DNA of 64,000 bases from Cryptomeria japonica (GCF_030272615.1 NC_081407.1:136466897-136530896); one strand, 5' to 3'; shown: positions 34,469 to 46,468, numbered from the stretch's first letter. Numbers and translations are program-made. The notes: a model not told the origin generated them from the sequence alone.

Positions 34469-35683
34469 CTAGGTTTTCTTCATATCCTCTTGAATAGTTT
34501 CAACATCAATCTTTCCTTTCGGAGTGACCGGTATGTCATCCGATATGTTCTTTCGCATCCTCCAGATTCTGGCTATGTGACCCGGTTTGTTGCAATGATA
34601 GAAAACCATTATAGGTGCTCTCCATGGTCCATTATTCATGTTTCCATTCTTCCTTTTGCAAGTTGTAGCAGTGTGACCACTACCATGATAGCTCAAACAG
34701 GTTGCTCTCCAACCATTTGTCGCTTGATAGCCACCACTACCCGACTGATGATTATAGGCATTATACCGGTTTGGATTCCGGTTCACAGAGGATTCAGGAA
34801 AAACTCCTTGACTCCTTTGAGGATACCTTCCAGTGTTGTGCATGATAGACCTCCATTCAAATGCTCTATGCCCAAACTTGTTGCATGCATAATAGTTTCC
34901 ATTGAATCTATTGGATCTAGGCTTATTGTTTAGAAAGTAAGGAAAATTATTGTAAGCCTTATTTCTACATACATTAGCAGTATGTCCTTCCTTGAGACAA
35001 TTAGGGTAAACAGGTTTGAAATTTTTCTTACCTTTATCCTTTGATGTTGGTAGCTTCTTTGATGCTACATCCTTTTCTCCAGAGGTCTCACCTTCCTCAT
35101 AACCAGAGAAACCAAGTCCATTAGTATTCTTTACTAGTTTTATTGATTCAAGCTTTTGCTCTAACTTAGCAGCACTCTGATTGAATTTGACAAGTATCTC
35201 CTTTGTCTCAGTGAGTTCCTTGGTAATGGAAGCATTAGATTCCTTAAAGATTGCATTCTCAGAGATAGCCATGTTTAGTTCACCTTGCATTTCTTCTTTT
35301 TCCATTTTACTTTCTTGGAGATGAGAGGTAAGTGCACTGATTTCTTTCTTTATCTTGGAGATCTCATCATCTTTGTCTTTTACTAGATCTTTAGCTTTCC
35401 TCCAGTTCTCAAGATCTTGACACATTCTGATAGTCAGTCCTTCTAGTTCCCTTCTCAGGTTGGCATTAGAATGATTCAATTTTTCAACTTCTTCAACTAG
35501 GGCTTCCATGTCCACTTCATCAGAAGAACTATTTTTAGTAAGCTCCATTAGCTTCTCAGCATGCTCTCTTCTTTTTGCAAGAGAGGCTTTATATTTGACT
35601 TTGAGTTCATCATAGGCTTTCTCAATCTGAGTGAGTCTTTGAGTAAGTTCCCTCACAGTGTATTCCCCCATATCTCCTTCCAA
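34469..35683 (-). CDS. ORF1 of D: intact coiled-coil zinc-knuckle Gag-like protein (404 aa)
   Basis: The only long undamaged gene in the window. The ATG at 35683 (MEGDMGEYTVRELTQRLTQI) lies about 25 bases after the primer site. Residues ~10-190 are heptad-rich coiled coil (LKVKYKASLAKRREHAEKLM, TKELTETKEILVKFNQ). After a Lys-rich linker come four knuckle-like motifs: NCLKEGHTANVC (~230), ACNKFGHRAFEW (~268), CLSYHGSGHTATTC (~330) and HCNKPGHIARIW (~362), each lacking one or two of the four Cys/His ligands. The region between is rich in Asn, Gly, Tyr and Arg. Homologous in plan to ORF1 of A, B and C. Inferred role: particle formation and RNA binding. Confidence 0.75.
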   Translation of the reverse strand: MEGDMGEYTVRELTQRLTQIEKAYDELKVKYKASLAKRREHAEKLMELTKNSSSDEVDMEALVEEVEKLNHSNANLRRELEGLTIRMCQDLENWRKAKDLVKDKDDEISKIKKEISALTSHLQESKMEKEEMQGELNMAISENAIFKESNASITKELTETKEILVKFNQSAAKLEQKLESIKLVKNTNGLGFSGYEEGETSGEKDVASKKLPTSKDKGKKNFKPVYPNCLKEGHTANVCRNKAYNNFPYFLNNKPRSNRFNGNYYACNKFGHRAFEWRSIMHNTGRYPQRSQGVFPESSVNRNPNRYNAYNHQSGSGGYQATNGWRATCLSYHGSGHTATTCKRKNGNMNNGPWRAPIMVFYHCNKPGHIARIWRMRKNISDDIPVTPKGKIDVETIQEDMKKT

Positions 35684-35706
35684 GTGGTTAGACTTATAGA
35701 AAGGTT

Positions 35707-35719
35707 GGCTCTGATACCA
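35707..35719 (-). other. Primer-binding site of D
   Basis: Minus-strand TGGTATCAGAGCC, an exact initiator tRNA-Met site, two bases inside the 5' LTR. Confidence 0.92.
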
Positions 35720-35721
35720 AT

Positions 35722-36836
35722 TGATGAATACTAAGAGGGGGGGGGTGAATTAGTATACCAAAAAATACTGCACTCAAACACTTAAGCAGTTTAGCAGTCA
35801 ACCGGTATAACAGATTTACTAACAAACCAGTTAAAACAAATGCAAACCAAACAACAAATAAGGCATTCACCCACAAGAGCACAATCACCATAACACAAGA
35901 GGTTTTGATGTGGAAACCCAAATGGGAAAAACCATGGTGAGCTGAAACTCACAAGTTATTATCTGCAGAATAGAAACCAGACTGGTTAAGGTCCGACTGA
36001 TTAAGGTCATACAATGTTCTTCACCAGAACAGATCCTATAAGGAATCTCGATCTCTATTAGGAGATAAGTCAGAATAAAGACTACCTTGTGAGAGGATTT
36101 TAGATCCACAGTTGTGAACCACCTTGTTAGAGGATTTACAAAGGCTTTACCAGGCCTACCCGGTTAAGGGTTTCAGACTTGTTGAAGATGTGAGTAATCA
36201 ACAAGTGAGTGATCTAAATACTAGCATAGTATGCTTGGTTAGATCCTTGATAGCTCATTGTTAATGCATTTCAGCATTACTGCAGTCTTCAATATCTCCA
36301 CACTCTGTTTCTTCACACTGACCTAATCTTCTCTTCTATGATCGCACATACAAAAACCTCATCAACCACCTAAAACCCTAACAACTCCTAAAACTCTAGA
36401 CATGATGTCCTTATAAAGGAATCTGATTTCATGTCAGTCCAATAGGATTACATTGCAATTTCCTAGGTTCAGTGCATCTAGACACATTTGGTAACACGAC
36501 ATAGAATCACCGCCAAAGTGTCGGTGGATGATAACTCGTCATAGAGTAATACTGGTTCATATCAATTACCGATTGTCAAAAATAAAGACTGGGAAAGTCA
36601 TAACTATCTCTTTAGTTCCTTTGTATCGCTTGAGATCCTCGAACCGCTTGAGGTCTTCATACCACTTGAGATCGGTAAACACTTTCTGCAAAACACCAAT
36701 AGTCTAAAGACTATAATACATAATACCAGTTGGAACAAATACCGGTTGAGCATAACTCATACGTACAAAAAGTGATCTCAAAGCAAGTGTGTGTCTATCA
36801 ATGACAATCACAACATCATCATCAAAAATGCCAACA
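35722..36836 (-). repeat. 5' LTR of element D
   Basis: 1,115 bp. On the minus strand it starts TGTTGGCATTTTTGATGATG and ends TAGTATTCATCA after a C-run plus CTCT. Paired with 29280-30420. Confidence 0.92.
36410..36417 (-). promoter_or_regulatory. TATA box in 5' LTR of D
   Basis: Minus-strand TTTATAAG within CCTTTATAAGGACATC. The same motif lies in the other LTR at 29950-29957. Confidence 0.5.
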
Positions 36837-37664
36837 TTAGGGTTTATGCTTTTTCATGAAAACATTTAGAAAAATTAAACCTTTGTAGCACACTATTGTA
36901 ATTCATATTGAACTTGAGCCCTTGAACCTTTTTGGTTCAAGGTTTAAGGTTCAACCGTTTCTCTTGTGTGAGTCGTGGCTTTGTAATGTTTTTTAATAAG
37001 CAAGTGAGAATGTGTTATGTCATTTTTGAACCATTTGCAAATTGGTTAAAGGTTCAAGTTTCAAGCTATTGGGACTCATAAAAATTTGAGTATTTTGGGA
37101 GGCCCATTTCAAAATTTTACATGTGCACTTCCTCCTGGCGTGTTTCTGGTAGTTTTGAATTTTTGCCTTATCGGTAAGTCCTACCCCGATTGGTAGGACT
37201 CACTACAATGAGGTCACAAATGGTGTGTGTGGTGTTATCGGGTATCAGGTGGAGCGGTTTCATGCTATCTTGACCACCCAATGACATGGTGCAAGTGGGG
37301 GAGATATACATCGGTGACATCAGCCATCAGAATAGCACAATGATATGCTATCCGATGACCCGATGGAACATCATCCAGAGCGCAGTAAGTCATCGACCAT
37401 CGGAGGTCAAGTTTTGAAGTTATCCCGATGACCCGATGGAAACGCCCAGGCATGATCCATTTTTCCCACATTGGCCTCAGGGAGGAGCATTTCAATATTT
37501 AAAGGCAAAGCCCCATACATATTAAGTGTCAAAGCTTATGGGATTTTAGCAAGTACCAACTTAGAAGTGGTGGGCCCCTCGCACACATCTCAAAGCACCC
37601 AAATTCTACAATGGAAAGGCAAAATAACTAGTGAGAAAGTTAGGCAGATCAACAATGATCACAA

Positions 37665-39890
37665 AAGATCCAATGAATGTCGCTATGTCATGACGTAAAG
37701 ATGGTCACCAGATATCACCATGACTTGGCGACAAAGCACGTGCCGAAAAGGGGTGAGTGGTTCAGGTTAAGGATCGAGTGGGTTTGAGCTGATCAGAAGA
37801 CCATCACTATACCACCATGTGAAAGTGATTGATTGTTAATCATTGCAACTTGGTGACAAACCACTAGCAGTGAGCTATGGCCGACAGTTAGTGCAAGCAG
37901 TCAGGGTGGACGGTTAAGAAAAGCTTCATTTTGACAGTTAGCCCAGGCTGTGCTAAGGTGTCAGGAGAGGGATCCTAGAGCAAATCACAAGGCACTATGT
38001 GGTGGGAAAGTGGTAGATAGGTAGGCCTAAGTGGTGGCTAGCTCAAAGCATAGACAAACCAAGAGTGAATGTTGAACAAACCTTAGCTTCGATGGATCTC
38101 AAAAGGGACTCATTGAAGGCATCAGTTCCATCCAAAAGGCCCATCAAAGAAATTAGAAGTGGTCCCACTGACAAGGTAGAGGCATCGATGAAACTATGGT
38201 TTTGATGAGACAAGAAAATGGCTGGCCGAAGGAAGGAGAACCAAGGTGGGCCCAATTTCGGTGGCAGGTCCACATGGCAAGATAGGTGCTTCCTAGGTGG
38301 ATCTCATGAGAGAAACAATGATTGACATGTGGTGACATCATGGTACAAGAGAGCCACTCAAGAGAAGCTAATGATCAAGTAGATTGCTAAAATCCAATAG
38401 CAGATTCGAGGCAGATCAATGGTGGGGTGAAATTCTGGAGCTAACCATGACTGTCCGTGTACTGCAGTTGTGAAGTGCTCGGAAAGAATACTCTCACGAC
38501 AGGTGGCGCCAAGGTGGACTTTGAGAAAATCATGAGGTGCCATGTGGTTACACACAGGTGATGAGGTGGAAGATCTAGTGGTGCCATGAGGAAGATAGGT
38601 GGTGTGTCATCAAAATGAACATCGATGAGACCTTGGCTTCGATGGATCCCTATAAAGACTCACCGAAGGCATCAGTTTCATTGACATAAAAGGTGTTGAT
38701 GAAACTAAGGTTTTGATAAGATAAGAAAGTGGCTTGTTGAAGGGGAGGTTTGGCTGAATGACTGAGGCCTAACAAACTAGAACAGGTGGTGGGTCTGGTG
38801 GCACTGAGGTGGTGAATGAGGCCATGCTTAGGTGGATCTAGTGGCTAGTCACAGACTGACAAGTAGCACAGATGGATGAAGAGGTAAAGATTGAGCGGGT
38901 TTGTACCAATCTAATGGTTGTCGCTATACCGCTATGCAAAGGTGCCTGATGGTTATCCCCTATGACATGGTGACTAATGACATGGCAGTTGTGGTGGCGG
39001 TCTAGGTGGGCTCGAAGAAAACCAAGAAGTGACACATGGTGGGCCTACCAGAGGAGAGAGTAGCCCAGGTGAATTAACCAATGGGCATGTCAAGAGGGAT
39101 TTTATGGTTGGATGGATGATTTGACGATGGTTGCCATGTCACGATGGAAAGATGCTTGATGGCTAAGAGGCATGACTTGGAAACTAAGTGGTGGGACCCG
39201 TAGGAAGAACATTTCAGAGGAAGTAAAGAATAAGAAAGTTCAAGAAAGATCTACAGTTGTCACCATATTGCAAGATGGAGGTGCTTGAATGTTAATGGTC
39301 ATGACTTGCCGACTGGTGAGGTAGCAAGACAGGTGGAGTCTAGAGGGACTCATGAACGAACCAGGAGGTGACATGTGGCTGAAACTTGCATGGGAAAATC
39401 AGGTTAAAATATACTTTCAGACTATGGTGAAAAGGCAAAAGCTTAAATAACCGATCTCCAGAGGGATTGATGGCTGAGGGTTAAATTTTTGCCCAAATAT
39501 GGATTTGTCATATATCATTGGAAAGATCTTGATCTGAGGAGTCTGATTCTGCAATCAAGTGTAGCCCACAACAAGTATTTTTGGGGCAATGACCTTGGGA
39601 TCTCAGAAGTTATTTCTTAGATAGAAGGTGATGATTTTCTGTAGGCCAAGTGTGATAATAGTTAATGCTAGTAGTTGAGGTAAGTAGTTACAGCGGCAAA
39701 ATAGTGGTATCGGTTAAGTTTTTAACAGCTAGAGACCAAGCGGTGGGGCCCATTTCTAAGTGGATTACTCAGGAAAGTTAAAGGGCGTGTTAGTTTCCCA
39801 TGATCGAATGGCTATCGTTATACCACAATGAAAACACGTCCTAACTTTAAAGGCTGGGACATGGGGACAAAAGGAAAGGTTCTTAGAAAG
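37665..39890 (+). repeat. Degenerate repeats in U3 of E
   Basis: A roughly 60-70-bp motif, GTCGCTATACCGC...ATG..AAAGGTGC..GATGGTTA..CATG.ACTTGG.GAC, recurs at about 37679, 37799, 38917, 39128, 39255 and 39811. A second pair of segments starting CTTCGATGGATC recurs at about 38092 and 38635. Copies occur in the 3' LTR at about 62526, 62648 and 63778. Confidence 0.55.
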
Positions 39891-40320
39891 AAGACTTCCT
39901 AATCTGTTGGCACCAAAAGTTTTAAATATTCAAAAGAAATAGCAATAAAGATGTGCGAATCCCATCAGATTTTGTTTGAAGTGAAAAATTGGTGAAAGGT
40001 ATTCAAGGCAATGTGCAGAGAACATAATGGTATGTGGCTGTGTGCTTTCTTAGATAAGAACTCATCAATGCTCTGGCACAAGATGATCCACTAGCATTAT
40101 GAAGCTGACGGTGGTTGTATTCGATATTGGGTAATAGGAAATTACCCTTTTGGCCATTTTCCAAATGAATGCCCAGTGAATTAATGAAGCACGCATCCCA
40201 GAAAGAATGCTAGATTTCTCCCTCAACTGCAATGGCATAGAAATATAACATTTGCAATAAATTACTATTAGGGTAAGATTTATCTTCTAGGTAGTCTGAA
40301 GCTTGTTGCATCTTGATTTC

Positions 40321-40328
40321 TATAAAAG
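40321..40328 (+). promoter_or_regulatory. TATA box of element E
   Basis: TATAAAAG in GATTTCTATAAAAGGGTACC, about 830 bp before the LTR end, so R+U5 is roughly 0.8 kb and U3 roughly 3.5 kb. Confidence 0.6.
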
Positions 40329-41151
40329 GGTACCAAGGCTACCTAGAAAAGGGACACAAATTTTTGTAGCTAAACTCTCGCAAACTTAATACAGGCTTTT
40401 GTCTTAGCAATTTCTGAGTCAAATATGAAGTACTTGTAACCTTTTGATAGAGGAATGAAATATAAAGTCTAGAGAATTTAAATTCAGATTTGTATTGTCT
40501 CTATGTCATTGTACTGGTGTTCATTCTGTTTAAGTAATCAAGGATTGCTTATTTGAATGATTTTCTAGGCATCTAATTAAGTTGTTTTGAGTCTTTTTCT
40601 TAAGAAGAAAAATATAAATATACTTTGAACAAAGTCATTGATATCAGTATTTCTAGTGTGGATTTGATGATGAAATTTGATGCAGATTAGGACTCTGTGT
40701 ATGTCAAGCATATTTAGAGTCGATAGATCTGGAACTCATGATTTGTGTACTAGTTTCTCTTGTTAGGTTGTAGTCTATTGTAGATGAATTTGTTGCCTGA
40801 ATAAGGCACTAGTTTATTTGTTGGTTTTTGTTGTATTTTGTGATCCTTTTTTAAAAAGTCAAATCAATTTTCCATTTAGGTTAGTTGTACTGGTCAGTAG
40901 GGAGAGTTTGCAGGAATTTACACTAGTTTTCTGCAAACCATTTACTATTTTTGTGAGAAAATAGTCTTTAAAAGGGTTCACCTACCCAATATTTTATAAG
41001 CTTAAAGTGTAGGAGGTTTTCTAATTCTAGAATCTCATATTGTTGTCCTTATTTCAAACTTTTGTTGTTCTCTTCCATTACAGCACAGAGGTAGTAATTT
41101 TCACTTTTAAAAAGAAGAAATAGAAGTTTTCAAAATGAAGAACAACAAAAT

Positions 41152-41169
41152 CGGCGACTCTATTGGGGA
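41152..41169 (+). other. Primer-binding site of E (tRNA-Arg type)
   Basis: CGGCGACTCTATTGGGGA, close to the TGGCGACTC..TGGGGA sites of Ogre/Tat elements, which prime from tRNA-Arg. It starts four bases after the LTR terminus. Confidence 0.7.
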
Positions 41170-41518
41170 GAGTCAATTAAGATAAGTCTTATACTGTAGA
41201 TCTGTGTCTTTATTGCATAAAAGTGTTGAGATCAGGTTCCCTTGGTTTCACTCTGAAAATTATTGAGCTTATCTTTCTAAAAAAAATCCTTGATCTATCT
41301 CATAGCATCTTAGAATACTATTTAGTTCTTTTCTAAAGATCAATAGTTTCATTCTTAAGTGTCTTGTAAGTTATTCACTATGCTAAACTATATATTTTAT
41401 TCCCAAGATATTGGGTGGCAACTCTCAATTAAGGAAAAAACCAGTGTTCTTTTAGAAAAAAGCACAATCACTTCAAAGGATTAGCAAGACGAATAGGAGA
41501 AGGAATACTAGGTCCTAT

Positions 41519-44185
41519 ATGAAGAAAAACCCTCAAGAGAAGTTGCATGAAGGGTTACCTGAACCAGTCAAGAGGGGTTGGAGAGGAACTGTTATTCCTG
41601 ATTAGTCAAATCAGTCATGGAAATAGAAGAGAAATCAAATGGGTAAGTCTTTTGAGAGTCCCGTATATGAAAGGTCAATTCCCTCTTCTCATGGCTCTGA
41701 CCATGATATTATGGGTTTTCATGTTGGCCTGTTCAGCACTAATGATGATATCCAAACCTTTCACCAAAGATTGTCTAATACCAACATTTCTAGGAGAGAT
41801 AGGCATAGTACAAGTAATAGAGCCAGTTCCATTCCCAAAACTATGGAAGAAAATATCATCCTGATTGATATGGACCAGTTAAATGGGTTTGACTCATAGA
41901 AAACTTTGCCAGACCAAGATGAAGTGTCTCAAGAGATTGAGGTTTTAAATCAGAGAGTACATCAATTGATTGCAATCAGAAAAAAGAAAGAAAAGGAAAA
42001 GGAGAATGAAACCAAAGCCAAACTAATTGAAAGAGATAGGTTATTAAGATAGATTGTAGAGCTTGAGTTGTTTGCTCAAGAAGAACCTAGGAGTAAAGAG
42101 CAAGGTCCTATTATTAGGGAAATCCTTGATCTAAAAATTGTTTCTGCACCTAAAGTTGTAGTACAAACTAGTAGGGAGGTTCACAGTGATCCTCAACCTG
42201 CTAGACCCATTGTTGACAAAGGAAAGTAGAAAGTAGTGGAGAATAGATCTGCAGGTCTAGTGTTAGGAAGTGCAAAAGGACCCCAGGGAATGATGTCGCA
42301 TGAGATTGAGGTAGAAAGGATAAGGAAAGAAAATAAAGACCTGCAAAGGGAGTTAGAAAAGGCTGAAATAGAAGCAATTAATTCCGAGTTCAGGAGAAAG
42401 ATACAATGCTTGAAAGCTCCTCCTATAACTTTCCCACCTGTAGATCATAGTAATCCTACGTCCCAACATACTTTTGCCTCTTTGTTGAACACTCAATCAA
42501 TGATACAAACAAGTGCTATCCCACCTATTAATCAATCTAAAAATTCCGCCCCAAATAATTTTGCTATTCCTCCAAGTACAATTTCAGCAAATCAAACCAG
42601 TCATGGATTACCCCAAAATCAAAGCCATCAAAATCCTAGAGTTGGTGGATTAGGCCCAAGGGTGAATACTGGAAACAACTTTATTGGAAATCAGTTTCAA
42701 AGGAGACCAATAAATGTTGAGTTGTATAGGTTGTTGTATTTTGATGGAATTCTCGGATATCCAAAGCATGTCCCTATTGAAATGAGGGATAAACTCCAGA
42801 TGTTTGCTCGGAACAATGCTGTCGATGCTGAAGAACATCTAAAATATTTTGGTGACATGATTAATGAATATGAAATTGCACATGAATATGTCTTCATGAA
42901 GTTGTTTATGCAATCCTTGATTGAGGATGCTAGAGATTGGTACAGAGGGTTAACTATGGACAGTATAGGTTCTTGGGAAGAGTTCAAAAATTGCTTTCAA
43001 GAGCAATATGGAGATAAGACAAATTTGAGCTTCATGCTCAGTGAATTTAACAACATCAGGAAATTTGATAATGAAGTTGTCATAGATTTTAATGCAAGGT
43101 TTCAAAAGGCAATGCATAGACTTTTTGAAGTAATGAGGCTAGATTAAAATGTGTGTCTGACTACCTATTACAATGCATTCGACCCCAAAATGGCTTACAT
43201 TCTCAGAGATAACAACCCACATAGCTTAAGGGATGCTTTCAGAAATTCAATTAATATGGAGAGTAATAGAAAAGTATCAGGTAAAGTGGGAAGAAGGACT
43301 AATGGAAGATTGTGGCAGGAACAAAAACCACAACAAAATAATTCCTCTAAAGAAGAGGATAAGATAGAGAAATTAATGACTGATGTCAAGGATCTTACTA
43401 CTAAAGTAAGTAAACCTAAGAGGCCTCACTACAACTGGCAAGACAGACCAGCTAGATTGCATGATATGCCATATAACACTACATGGAAAGATGACAAACC
43501 TATGCAAGATAGATCAAAAGGCACACAAAATCAAAATACCCCTGATCCTTTGAAGGAAGGAAATGTACATAATGTGGAAAATACCCTGTGGTGTATGGAA
43601 TATGATGGGCCACATTCCCCCTATCAATGTGTTGTGGCTCAAGCTCTAAATGAATCCATGAGAAGTGGGGATGAACTTGCAGTTAATATGTTTGAGTATA
43701 CTGTGGAAACTAACTGTGAGTCTTTAGAGGATGAAGCAAGTGAATATAATGTCTCAAGAATCAATGCAAATTTCCAAGAGCAATTGACAATTGATTGGCA
43801 TCCCACTTTGAATGTAGTCACAATACAAGATCAAGAGATTCATCTTACAAGGCCTAGTGAGGAGGAAGTCAAGAATCTCACTAAGGCTGCAATAGCTAAA
43901 GCTAAGAATAACTATAATCTGAGAAGCAACAAAGATGATGGAAGTCAAGGTACGCTTGGTTCTCTATTTTTTAAAGAAACTTCTTCTAAGAGGTCCACTG
44001 AGAACAAAACTTCTATCAAAGATAGTCGGGCTAAAGGTGATCAATCAAGTAGTTTAGTGAAACCTGGTATTACTGATACAATTATATGTAAGATAGAAAC
44101 CACTAGTGACAAGAGAAAAGTCACTAGAAGGCAAAACAGGTTAAAACTCATGTTGAATCTAATGTTAACACTGCTTTTGATATGA
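41519..44185 (+). pseudogene. Gag of E
   Basis: One frame from ATG 41519 (MKKNPQEKLHEGLPEPVKRG) to a stop at 44185, interrupted by about seven in-frame stops. Coiled-coil text (ERIRKENKDLQRELEKAE) lies near 42320. The Retrotrans_gag core is at about 42780-43140 (DWYRGLTMDSIGSWEEFKNC, FQEQYGDKTN). A Cys/His-containing region lies near 43590 (NVENTLWCMEYDGPH). It would build the particle. Pol follows in another frame. Confidence 0.8.
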
Positions 44186-44450
44186 CTCAAGCTTTAACAC
44201 ATATGAAGATTTCAGTACCTTTGATAGAGCTGCTGAAAAATAAAAGAACATAGAGAGGCTTCTTTTTCTTTGATTTCAAGTATATCAAATGGAGATGCTT
44301 CTTCTAAAAGGGGAAGTGCAAAGGATGAGAGGAATCAGGAACAAGGGGTCCCAGAAGTTTATGTGGGCACCACTATTAGTCAGGAACCATCTCAGATAGA
44401 TCCCTTTTATGTCACACTGTTAGTAAATAACAGATTGATAAAAAAATTGC

Positions 44451-44735
44451 ATGATAGATTCTAGTGCAACTGCTAATGTGATGCCTTATGGGGTTATGAA
44501 AGGGCTAGGTTTGTCAGTACACACTTCATATGGGAGGTGTTATGCCATGGATAATAGAGAAGTTCTTTTTGTGGGTACTATGAGAGATGTAGAAGTAAAA
44601 ATAATAGCTTTCCCTGAAGCTACTTATAAAATGGATGTAATTGTTATAGATACCAAGCCACATTATGGCATGCTTATGTCTAGACAGTGGGCTGCTATTG
44701 TTGGAGGACATCTTCAGTTGGATTTTTCATATTAA
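44451..44735 (+). pseudogene. Aspartic protease of E
   Basis: Active site MIDSSATANVMPYGVMKGLG (D-S-S in place of the usual D-S-G), then VDVIVIDTKPHYGMLMSRQW-type text (IDTKPHYGMLMSRQW near 44650), the family's conserved substrate-flap/C-terminal motif. Followed by a stop and LYREPRAPVV. It would cleave the Gag-Pol precursor. Confidence 0.8.
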
Positions 44736-44744
44736 ATTATCCTA

Positions 44745-45131
44745 GTGAATGGGAATTCTATAAAATTGTACAGAGAACCACGCGCCCCAGTGGTTATTGA
44801 AAAAATAGACCCAAACATGCTTAATTGCATGATTGATGTAGATCTTCATAACTTCAAGATTGAAACCATTCAACCTCAGTTGAAGAATGTTTATCCTATT
44901 GTTGATGAGCTAGAATCCCAACAAGGAGGCTTGGGGAAGATGTACTTTGATGGAGCTTGCTCTAAGGAAGGGTCTGGAGCTGGAGTGCTATTTGTTTCCC
45001 AATCAGGTATTACCTTCAAGTATTCTTTTCTGTTAGCATTCCAATGTACAAACAATACAACTAAGTATGAAGCTCTATTATTGGGCTTAGAAATTGCTAA
45101 AAGACATGGGATCAAGTTGTTAAGGGTTTAT
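44745..45131 (+). pseudogene. Extra RNase H of E, N-terminal half (upstream of RT)
   Basis: KMYFDGACSKEGSGAGVLFV (first catalytic Asp), then CTNNTTKYEALLLGLEIAKR (catalytic Glu) up to LLRVY, where element F inserted. This fold is the second, archaeal-type RNase H of Tat-lineage elements. It lies between protease and RT, not after the RT-linked RNase H. It degrades RNA in RNA/DNA hybrids. It continues at 58229. Confidence 0.85.
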
Positions 45132-46096
45132 TGTCAGGCCCAGAATTTAGGACAAGAACAAGATAATTTATTTTTTAAAAACATAACTGATACGAGCATT
45201 AAATTTACCAATATAATTAAAATCTACAACATGTTTTGTCTTAACTATGTTTGGATTAGCTTTTTTTACTAGCTCCATATTCAGAAGTTTAAATAAGATA
45301 AAATGTGGAATTCTAATTGAAGGGTTTTAATGTCTACTCGAATTTACTAAGACAATTAATTTACACGGGCAACATTAATCATGGATGGCTATTAAATGAT
45401 TTATTTTTTTGAACGTTAATTAAATTTATTCTCCTAGCATCCCTTTAGTCCATAATTAAAATTTAATAAAGTTAATCCAATTTAATCCAAACTTAAGATG
45501 TGCTCAAATTAATTTAACTAAGATATAATTAAGCCCATGACGAAAAACGTCCCATAGGTTTTAAATTTCAAAACCTATATCCAAGTAAGACAATTAAATT
45601 ACTATTTATTGAAATACCCTTAGACGGATTAAATAAATAATGTTTGCCCACTTGATTTTTTTTTTTTTTTAAACTACACTAAATATAGATTTAATCCTAT
45701 AGGCCTACTTCATTTTATTTTTTTTTAAAACTTCAAGTTTCTAATTCTTATTTACATATATGTGTATATAAATAATTATTATTATATATATAAACATATA
45801 TATTGAAATATATAATTTTAAATCAATATAATGTTTTCTTTCCAATTTTATTAAGACCAACCCATGCAAACCCTAATTAGAGATTTGCATTATAAAATCT
45901 TCCTAAGATTATAATTTTTTTATTAATTCAAATATCATTACCCTAACCCTACCCGGGCTAGGGTTTTATAATGTTATTTTTTTTAATTAACCCTTTTTTT
46001 TCTACAGGGCTGAATCGAACATCCCCGGGCTAGGCGGCCATGGCAGAGGAGGAACGCAGTTTGAAGTGGGGGGGGAAACGATGTGACCGATGCCTT

Positions 46097-46298
46097 CCAC
46101 TATGCTATACACAATGGGCTCGGCCCTGCCGACCACTGTGCATAGCACAGTGGGAGACGCCACCGTCCACTGTGCATTGCACAGTGGGAGGCGCTGACGT
46201 CCACTGTGCCTTGCATAGTGGGAGGCACCTCTTACCACTGTGCAATGCAAAGTGGGCAGGCGCCGCCGACCCCTATGCAAAGCACAGTGGGTTCGGCC
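46097..46298. repeat. Six-unit palindromic array in 3' LTR of F
   Basis: Units begin at 46097, 46133, 46167, 46201, 46235 and 46270: the same number and spacing as in the other LTR, with different point changes in the arms (for example GCATAGCACAGTGG in unit 2). Confidence 0.92.
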
Positions 46299-46317
46299 GA
46301 GGCAATACACGTCCTTG

Positions 46318-46468
46318 TATTATTTTTATTTTTTTTGTAGTTTATTTATTATTATTATTATTATTTTATATATATTTAAATTATATATAATATATATATA
46401 AATATATATATATGTATATATATTTATATGTATATTTATATATATTAATATACATATATATATATTGA
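46318..46468. repeat. AT-rich microsatellite in 3' LTR of F
   Basis: ATT run then TATATA/TATGTA repeats, the counterpart of 55180-55336. Confidence 0.85.

Larger units (their letters stand above)
29280..36836 (-). mobile_element. Element D: pol-less LTR retrotransposon nested in the 5' LTR of E
   Basis: LTRs 29280-30420 and 35722-36836, flanked by exact TTAGG duplications (29275-29279 and 36837-36841). Removing it restores GAGGGTTTAGGGTTTATG, which matches the other LTR of E at 61678. Minus-strand order: 5' LTR, primer site, ORF1, ORF2, PPT, 3' LTR. LTR and protein sequences are far from A/B/C, but the plan, lengths and ORF2 motifs are the same. No enzyme domains. Confidence 0.93.
36842..41147 (+). 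repeat. Remainder of the 5' LTR of E (about 4.3 kb)
   Basis: Continues the LTR after D and ends GAAGAACAACA just before the primer site. It aligns with 61689-64000 (for example GGTGTGTGTGGTGTTATC at 37222 and 62067). GC-richer U3 (to about 40250) contains degenerate internal repeats; the R/U5 part is AT-rich. The TATA box is at 40321. No ORF in it is convincing. Confidence 0.88.

Noticed and set aside
37265-39035. Several 60-76-codon ORFs in the LTR of E
   Set aside because: Short, on both strands, without domains; they lie in U3 sequence.
46097-46298. CRISPR-like array of short repeats
   Set aside because: Repeats are palindromic, spacers are similar to each other, and the array lies in LTRs of a plant retroelement.
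46002-46390. ORFs of 102-116 codons with repeated Cys/His/Trp text, also at 54841-55327
   Set aside because: They are translations of the hairpin array and reflect its period, with no domain or start context.
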